From DASWHR01 sp036398095 (lineage in GTDB: Bacteria; Actinomycetota; AC-67), in NCBI GenBank assembly GCA_036398095.1, contig DASWHR010000022.1:1-18114 (forward strand): a DNA stretch of 18,114 nucleotides, written 5' to 3'. The notes beneath the pieces were generated by a model. The model ran no database searches. It was given only the letters and a program-made list of their open reading frames with translations, and was not told where the DNA came from. Numbering within the stretch: the stretch's first letter is position 1; each line of letters begins with the position of its first letter. Position numbers and translations under genes: made by a program. This document shows positions 14,464-18,114 of this stretch, one piece after another.

Positions 14464-14811
14464 AAGCTCCAACCCTGCCGCGCGGGCGCCTTCGGCGACC
14501 TGTTTGACGCGACCGTGATACCTGTTGCCTCCGCGGTCGAAGACGACTTTGGAGACACCCTTCTCTTTCGCGCGCTCGGCAAGGAGCTCGCCGACCTTGC
14601 GCGCGGCGTCTTTCTTGTCGCCATCCGCGCCGAGCTTCATCGACGAGGCGGCGGCCAGCGTCGCGCCGGCAACGTCGTCGATCACCTGCGCGTAGATGTG
14701 ACGGTTCGAGCGGAAGACCGCGAGCCGCGGGCGTTCCGGCGTTCCCGTCACGCGCTTGCGCACACGGTGGTGCCGGCGCAGCCGCGCACCGAGCTTCGTC
14801 TTGGCATCCAC
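14461..14811 (-). CDS. rplR: 50S ribosomal protein L18
   Basis: 116-aa L18, which carries 5S rRNA into the central protuberance together with L5. Recognised by RHHRVRKRVTGTPERPRLAVFRS, HIYAQVIDD and VVFDRGGNRYHGRVK. The start is GTG at 14811, 2 nt after the rplF stop; a nearby ATG is out of frame. The stop TAG (14463-14461) spans the edge of the foldback element: TA is the target dinucleotide and the final G is the first base of the element, so insertion kept the stop intact. Confidence 0.96.
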   Translation of the reverse strand: MDAKTKLGARLRRHHRVRKRVTGTPERPRLAVFRSNRHIYAQVIDDVAGATLAAASSMKLGADGDKKDAARKVGELLAERAKEKGVSKVVFDRGGNRYHGRVKQVAEGARAAGLEL

Positions 14812-14813
14812 GT

Positions 14814-15350
14814 CTACTTCGCCGCCTTTCCGGCCTTCTTGCGAACGAACTCACCGGCGTACCGGATTCCCTTGCCTTTGTAGGCGTCCGGCGGCCGCAG
14901 CGCGCGAATTTCGGCCGCGACCTGCCCGACGGCTTGCTTGTCGGCGCCCGACACCGTGATCTTGGTCGGCGTGGGCACCTCGAAGGCGATGCCTTCGGGC
15001 GCGTTCACCGTAACCGGATGCGAGAACCCGAGCGCGAACTCCAGATCCTTGCCCTTCGCGGCGGCGCGATAGCCCACCCCTTGAATCTCGAGGTCCTTCT
15101 TGAACCCTTCGGTCACGCCCTGAACCATGTTCGCGATCAGCGAGCGGGTCAGGCCGTGCAACGAGCGGTGCCCGCGCTGTTCGGTCGGGCGATCGACCGT
15201 CAGCGTCGAGCCCTCCTTCTTCACGATCATGTCGCGGGGAAGGTCGCGCTCCAGCGTGCCTTTCGGTCCCTTGACCGTGATTCGCGCACCGCTGAGCGTG
15301 ACCTCGACCCCCGAAGGGATCTCGACCGGCATACGTCCGATTCGACTCAT
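14814..15350 (-). CDS. rplF: 50S ribosomal protein L6
   Basis: 178-aa L6, with two similar alpha-beta domains, near the factor-binding site of the 50S. Starts MSRIGRMPVEIPSGVEV; carries RSLIANMVQGVTEGFKKDLEIQGVGYRA and ends with the conserved PPDAYKGKGIRYAGEFVRKKAGK. The ATG at 15350 is chosen because everything upstream in frame is unlike L6; it lies 7 nt after the rpsH stop with a GGTGAGATG context. Confidence 0.97.
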   Translation of the reverse strand: MSRIGRMPVEIPSGVEVTLSGARITVKGPKGTLERDLPRDMIVKKEGSTLTVDRPTEQRGHRSLHGLTRSLIANMVQGVTEGFKKDLEIQGVGYRAAAKGKDLEFALGFSHPVTVNAPEGIAFEVPTPTKITVSGADKQAVGQVAAEIRALRPPDAYKGKGIRYAGEFVRKKAGKAAK

Positions 15351-15357
15351 CTCACCA

Positions 15358-15756
15358 TCACCACACGTAGCAGACGACCTCGCCGCCGACGCGGGCCTTG
15401 GCGGCCTGCTTGTCGGTGAGGAGACCCTTCGACGTCGAAATGATCGCGATCCCGAGCCCGCCGAGCACGCGCGGGATGCCGTCGCGCTGCGCGAACACGC
15501 GCAGGCCCGGCTTCGAGATTCGCTTGATACCCACAATGGTGCGTTCGCGGTTCGGACCGTACTTCAACTCCACCATCAGTTGCGGTCCCTTTTCGCCGCG
15601 CTCGATTCGGAAGTCGTCGATGTAGCCCTCGCGCTTCAAGATGTCCGCGATCCCAAGCTTGATCTTGGACGACGGCATCAGAACCGTTTCGTGGTGCGCG
15701 CTCGAGGCGTTGCGAATCCTCGAGAGCATGTCGGCGATCGGATCGGTCATTGTCAT
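15358..15756 (-). CDS. rpsH: 30S ribosomal protein S8
   Basis: 132-aa S8, a primary 16S rRNA binder and the known translational repressor of the spc operon in E. coli. Starts MTMTDPIADMLSRIRNASSAHHE, very like actinobacterial S8, and ends GVAIISTSKG-type (here GIAIISTSKGLLTDKQA) plus GGEVVCYVW. The ATG at 15756 matches the actinobacterial MTMTDP start; an ATG two codons later is possible. It follows rpsN after 7 nt. Confidence 0.97.
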   Translation of the reverse strand: MTMTDPIADMLSRIRNASSAHHETVLMPSSKIKLGIADILKREGYIDDFRIERGEKGPQLMVELKYGPNRERTIVGIKRISKPGLRVFAQRDGIPRVLGGLGIAIISTSKGLLTDKQAAKARVGGEVVCYVW

Positions 15757-15763
15757 CGCTGCA

Positions 15764-15949
15764 TCACCAACTCGACTTGGTCACGCCGGGAATCTCGCCC
15801 GCATGCGCCAGTTGGCGCAAGCAGATCCGGCACAGGCCGAACTTGCGGTAGTACGCCCGCGGCCGGCCGCAACGCTGGCAACGGCTGTAGCGGCGCGAGG
15901 CGAACTTCGGCTCGCGCCGCTGCTTCTCGATCAAGCACTTCTTCGCCAT
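15764..15949 (-). CDS. rpsN: 30S ribosomal protein S14 type Z (zinc-binding)
   Basis: 61-aa short S14 of the zinc form, also called rpsZ. The site is C24-x2-C27-x12-C40-x2-C43. The sequence MAKKCLIEKQRREPKFASRRY through GEIPGVTKSSW is typical of Gram-positive and actinobacterial S14Z. It lies between rplE (3 nt upstream) and rpsH, the usual place. Confidence 0.98.
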   Translation of the reverse strand: MAKKCLIEKQRREPKFASRRYSRCQRCGRPRAYYRKFGLCRICLRQLAHAGEIPGVTKSSW

Positions 15950-15952
15950 GCG

Positions 15953-16504
15953 CTACTCCCTGAAGGGGACGCCGAGCGCCTTAAGCAGCGCACGGGCCTC
16001 GTCGTCGTCGTTCGCCGTCGTGACGAACGTGATATCCATGCCAAGAGTCCGGTGAACCTTGTCGTAGTCGACCTCCGGAAAGATCAGTTGTTCGGTCACG
16101 CCGAACGTGTAGTTGCCGCGACGGTCGAGCTTGCGGGACAGGCCACGGAAGTCGCGGATGCGGGGGAGCGCGACCGTCAAGAGCCGGTCGGCGAACTCCC
16201 ACATACGATCCCCGCGGATCGTCACCTTCGCGCCGATCGCCTGCCCTTCGCGAAGCTTGAAGTTCGCGATCGACTTGCGCGCCTTGGTCACCAGCGGCTT
16301 CTGGCCGGTGATCACGGTCAGGTCGGCGACCGCGCCCTCCAGGATCTTCGCGTCCTTGAGCGACTCGCCCAATCCCATGTTGACCACGATCTTCTCGAGC
16401 CGCGGCACCATCATGATGTTCGGATAGCCCAGCTCGGCCATCAGCGCGGGAACGATCTCGGACCGATACCGCTCCTTCAGGCGAGGCATCGTCTTGGTTG
16501 CCAT
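15953..16504 (-). CDS. rplE: 50S ribosomal protein L5
   Basis: 183-aa L5, a 5S rRNA binder that contacts P-site tRNA and bridges to S13. Has MMVPRLEKIVVNMGLGESLKD, ITGQKPLVTKARKSIANFKLREG and the late TFGVTEQLIFPEVDYDKV. The ATG overlaps the rplX stop by one base (TGATG); the ribosome site GGAGGTGA lies in the last rplX codons. Confidence 0.98.
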   Translation of the reverse strand: MATKTMPRLKERYRSEIVPALMAELGYPNIMMVPRLEKIVVNMGLGESLKDAKILEGAVADLTVITGQKPLVTKARKSIANFKLREGQAIGAKVTIRGDRMWEFADRLLTVALPRIRDFRGLSRKLDRRGNYTFGVTEQLIFPEVDYDKVHRTLGMDITFVTTANDDDEARALLKALGVPFRE

Positions 16505-16833
16505 CAGACGTCACCTCCGCATTTCTTGCAGACGCGGCGCTTTTCGCCGGTGTCTTCGATCAGATAGCCGGTGCGCGTTCCCCGGTCGCACGACGAGCAG
16601 ATCAGCAGCACGTTGGACACGTCCACCGGCATCTCCTTGGAGATGATGCCGCCTGTGGTGCCGCCGCGGCCCTGGCCGACGCGCAGGCGCTCGTGACGCT
16701 TCACCACGTTGACGTGCTCGACGAGCACGCGGCCGCGGGCCGGGAAGACGCGCACGACGCGGCCGCGCTTGCCCTTGTCCTTGCCGGTGATGACCTCGAC
16801 GTTGTCGTCCTTGTGAATCTTCAGGCGCGGCAT
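16504..16833 (-). CDS. rplX: 50S ribosomal protein L24 with two CxxC pairs
   Basis: 109-aa L24, an early 50S assembly protein. The KOW motif region is VEVITGKDKGKRGRVVRV. The C-terminal half has C79-x2-C82 and C102-x2-C105, a probable zinc knuckle that Streptomyces L24 lacks but several deep-branching lineages have. I chose the ATG at 16833, about 10 nt after GGAGG (16848-16844); a GTG two codons earlier at 16839 overlaps the rplN stop but would leave only about 4 nt of spacing. Either start is possible. Confidence 0.95.
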   Translation of the reverse strand: MPRLKIHKDDNVEVITGKDKGKRGRVVRVFPARGRVLVEHVNVVKRHERLRVGQGRGGTTGGIISKEMPVDVSNVLLICSSCDRGTRTGYLIEDTGEKRRVCKKCGGDV

Positions 16834-16835
16834 CT

Positions 16836-17204
16836 TCACAGCACCTCCGGAGCCAGCGAGATGATCTTCATGAACTTCTTGTCACGCAGCTCGCGGGCGA
16901 CGGGGCCGAAGATGCGGGTCCCGCGCGGGTTCTGCTGCTCGTTGATGATCACGGCGGCGTTGTCGTCGAAGCGGATCGAGGACCCGTCGGGACGCCGGCG
17001 CTCCTTGGCGGTGCGCACGATGACGGCCTTCACGACCTCGCCCTTCTTGACGCCGGCGCCGGGGATCGCGTCCTTGACCGTGGCGACGATGATGTCGCCG
17101 ATCGAGGCGTAGCGCCGTCCCGACCCGCCCAGGACGCGAATGCACAGGATCTCTTTCGCGCCGGAGTTGTCGGCAACCTTGAGTCTCGACTCTTGCTGAA
17201 TCAC
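16836..17204 (-). CDS. rplN: 50S ribosomal protein L14
   Basis: 122-aa L14 at the subunit interface. The start VIQQESRLKVADNSGAKEI and the end FMKIISLAPEVL are classic. Initiation is at GTG 17204, overlapping the rpsQ stop by 4 nt (GTGA); the frame stays open farther upstream but that part is the shadow of rpsQ. Confidence 0.98.
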   Translation of the reverse strand: MIQQESRLKVADNSGAKEILCIRVLGGSGRRYASIGDIIVATVKDAIPGAGVKKGEVVKAVIVRTAKERRRPDGSSIRFDDNAAVIINEQQNPRGTRIFGPVARELRDKKFMKIISLAPEVL

Positions 17205-17458
17205 TTGGCCTTCTCCAGGATCTCTGCGACGCGCCAGCGCTTCGTCTTCGACAACGGGCGCGTCTCGGCAAGCAGCACCCGGTCGCCGACGCCGCACGCG
17301 TTGGCCTGATCGTGCGCCTGCACCTTGGTCACGCGTCGCATGATCTTGCCGTACAGCGGGTGACGAATCGTCGATCGCACCGCCACGACCACGGTCTTGT
17401 CCATCTTGTCGCTGACGACCACGCCGACGCGGGTCTTGCGGCTCCCACGCTCGTTCAT
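17201..17458 (-). CDS. rpsQ: 30S ribosomal protein S17
   Basis: 85-aa S17, an OB-fold primary binder of 16S rRNA. KTRVGVVVSDKMDKTVVVAVRS, HPLYGKIMRR and the end ETRPLSKTKRWRVAEILEKAK are the family blocks. Its ATG overlaps the rpmC stop by 4 nt (ATGA) and its stop overlaps the rplN start. Confidence 0.98.
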   Translation of the reverse strand: MNERGSRKTRVGVVVSDKMDKTVVVAVRSTIRHPLYGKIMRRVTKVQAHDQANACGVGDRVLLAETRPLSKTKRWRVAEILEKAK

Positions 17459-17691
17459 CGAGCCTCCCCTGCTTCGGCACCGACGCCGGCGGCTTCGGCC
17501 GCGGCGATCTCCCGCTCGCGAATCACCGTCATGATGCGCGCGATGTCCTTGCGCACCTGACCGAGCCGCATCGGGTTGTCGAGCTGTCCGGTCACCAGTT
17601 GGAACCGGAGGTTGAACAGCTCTTCTTTGGCCTCGGCGAGCTTTGTCACCAGCTCGTCGTCCGCCATGTCCTTGAGTTCCGACGCATTCAT
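17455..17691 (-). CDS. rpmC: 50S ribosomal protein L29
   Basis: 78-aa L29, a helical hairpin near the tunnel exit, part of the docking site for trigger factor and SRP. MNASELKDMADDELVTKLAEAKEELFNLRFQ and the VRKDIARIMTVIREREI helix are typical; an alanine/glutamate-rich tail of about 12 residues follows. The ATG at 17691 is chosen by homology; the frame is open farther upstream but overlaps rplP. It lies 4 nt after the rplP stop. Confidence 0.97.
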   Translation of the reverse strand: MNASELKDMADDELVTKLAEAKEELFNLRFQLVTGQLDNPMRLGQVRKDIARIMTVIREREIAAAEAAGVGAEAGEAR

Positions 17692-17695
17692 CGGT

Positions 17696-18109
17696 CTAAC
17701 CCTCTTGCCGCGCCACGAAGCGCGTCTTGATCGGAAGCTTGTGAGCGGCCAGCCGCAAGGCCTCACGCGCCGACGTCTCGTCCACGCCGGCAAGCTCGAA
17801 CATCACGCGGCCCGGCTTGACGACGGCGACCCAGTACTCGGGGTTGCCCTTGCCCGAGCCCATGCGGGTCTCGGCCGGCTTCTTCGTGAACGGCTTGTCC
17901 GGGAAGATGTTGACCCAGACCTTGCCGCCACGCTTGATGCTGCGCGTCATCGCGACACGAGCCGCCTCGATCTGGCGGTTGGTGATCCACGCCGGCTCGA
18001 GCGCCTGCAAACCGTAGTCGCCGAAGTGCACGACCGTCGCGCCTTTTGCCAGACCGCGCATCCGGCCGCGATGCTGCTTGCGGTGCTTGACCTTCTTCGG
18101 GGCGAGCAT
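17696..18109 (-). CDS. rplP: 50S ribosomal protein L16
   Basis: 137-aa L16, which helps position A-site tRNA. Starts MLAPKKVKHRKQHRGRMRGLAKG and contains KGNPEYWVAVVKPGRVMFELAGV. The ATG is at 18109. The last bases of the window read TAG on the minus strand (18114-18112), 2 nt before this start, most likely the stop of rpsC, though too little is present to prove it. Confidence 0.98.
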   Translation of the reverse strand: MLAPKKVKHRKQHRGRMRGLAKGATVVHFGDYGLQALEPAWITNRQIEAARVAMTRSIKRGGKVWVNIFPDKPFTKKPAETRMGSGKGNPEYWVAVVKPGRVMFELAGVDETSAREALRLAAHKLPIKTRFVARQEG

Positions 18110-18114
18110 GACTA

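Overview
The window is GC-rich DNA from a bacterium, most likely an early-branching actinobacterium (Rubrobacteria, Thermoleophilia or Acidimicrobiia type). Reasons: rpoA begins MLIVQRP, close to the actinobacterial MLIAQRP; ribosomal proteins S4, S14 and L36 are zinc-binding forms; L24 carries two CxxC pairs, unlike Streptomyces; gene order is spc operon - secY - adk - map - rpmJ - rpsM - rpsK - rpsD - rpoA - rplQ. The lineage below phylum is a guess.

Right part (7178-18109, all minus strand): the end of the S10 operon, the spc operon and the alpha operon. Genes run rplP, rpmC, rpsQ, rplN, rplX, rplE, rpsN(Z), rpsH, rplF, rplR, rpsE, rpmD, rplO, secY, adk, map, then rpmJ, rpsM, rpsK, rpsD, rpoA, rplQ. 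They are packed with overlaps of 1-4 nt or gaps up to about 25 nt, with two exceptions. One is a 99-nt gap between map and rpmJ, where infA is absent and a promoter is likely. The other is a 161-bp foldback element between rplR and rpsE. That element is flanked by TA dinucleotides, looks like a mariner/IS630-type MITE, and sits in the rplR stop codon. Removing it with one TA restores a normal compact rplR-rpsE junction.

Middle part (4170-7159): truA on the minus strand, diverging from an NfeD-type membrane serine protease and an SPFH/band-7 protein that form a two-gene operon with an ATGA overlap. This pair separates truA from rplQ.

Left part (1-4169): an extracellular polysaccharide module. 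A large membrane protein joins a GT2 cellulose-synthase-like domain to a C-terminal GH26 domain. Tail to tail with it, and overlapping by 95 nt, is a secreted stand-alone GH26 paralogue. The secreted enzyme's leader holds a GEMM-I (cyclic di-GMP-I) riboswitch, a possible Shine-Dalgarno-sequestering switch, and upstream a near-perfect FliA/WhiG (sigma-28) promoter. Together these suggest that a glycan hydrolase is tied to the motility sigma factor and to c-di-GMP, beside a synthase that carries a homologous hydrolase. That layout and the foldback insertion are the most notable contents of the window.
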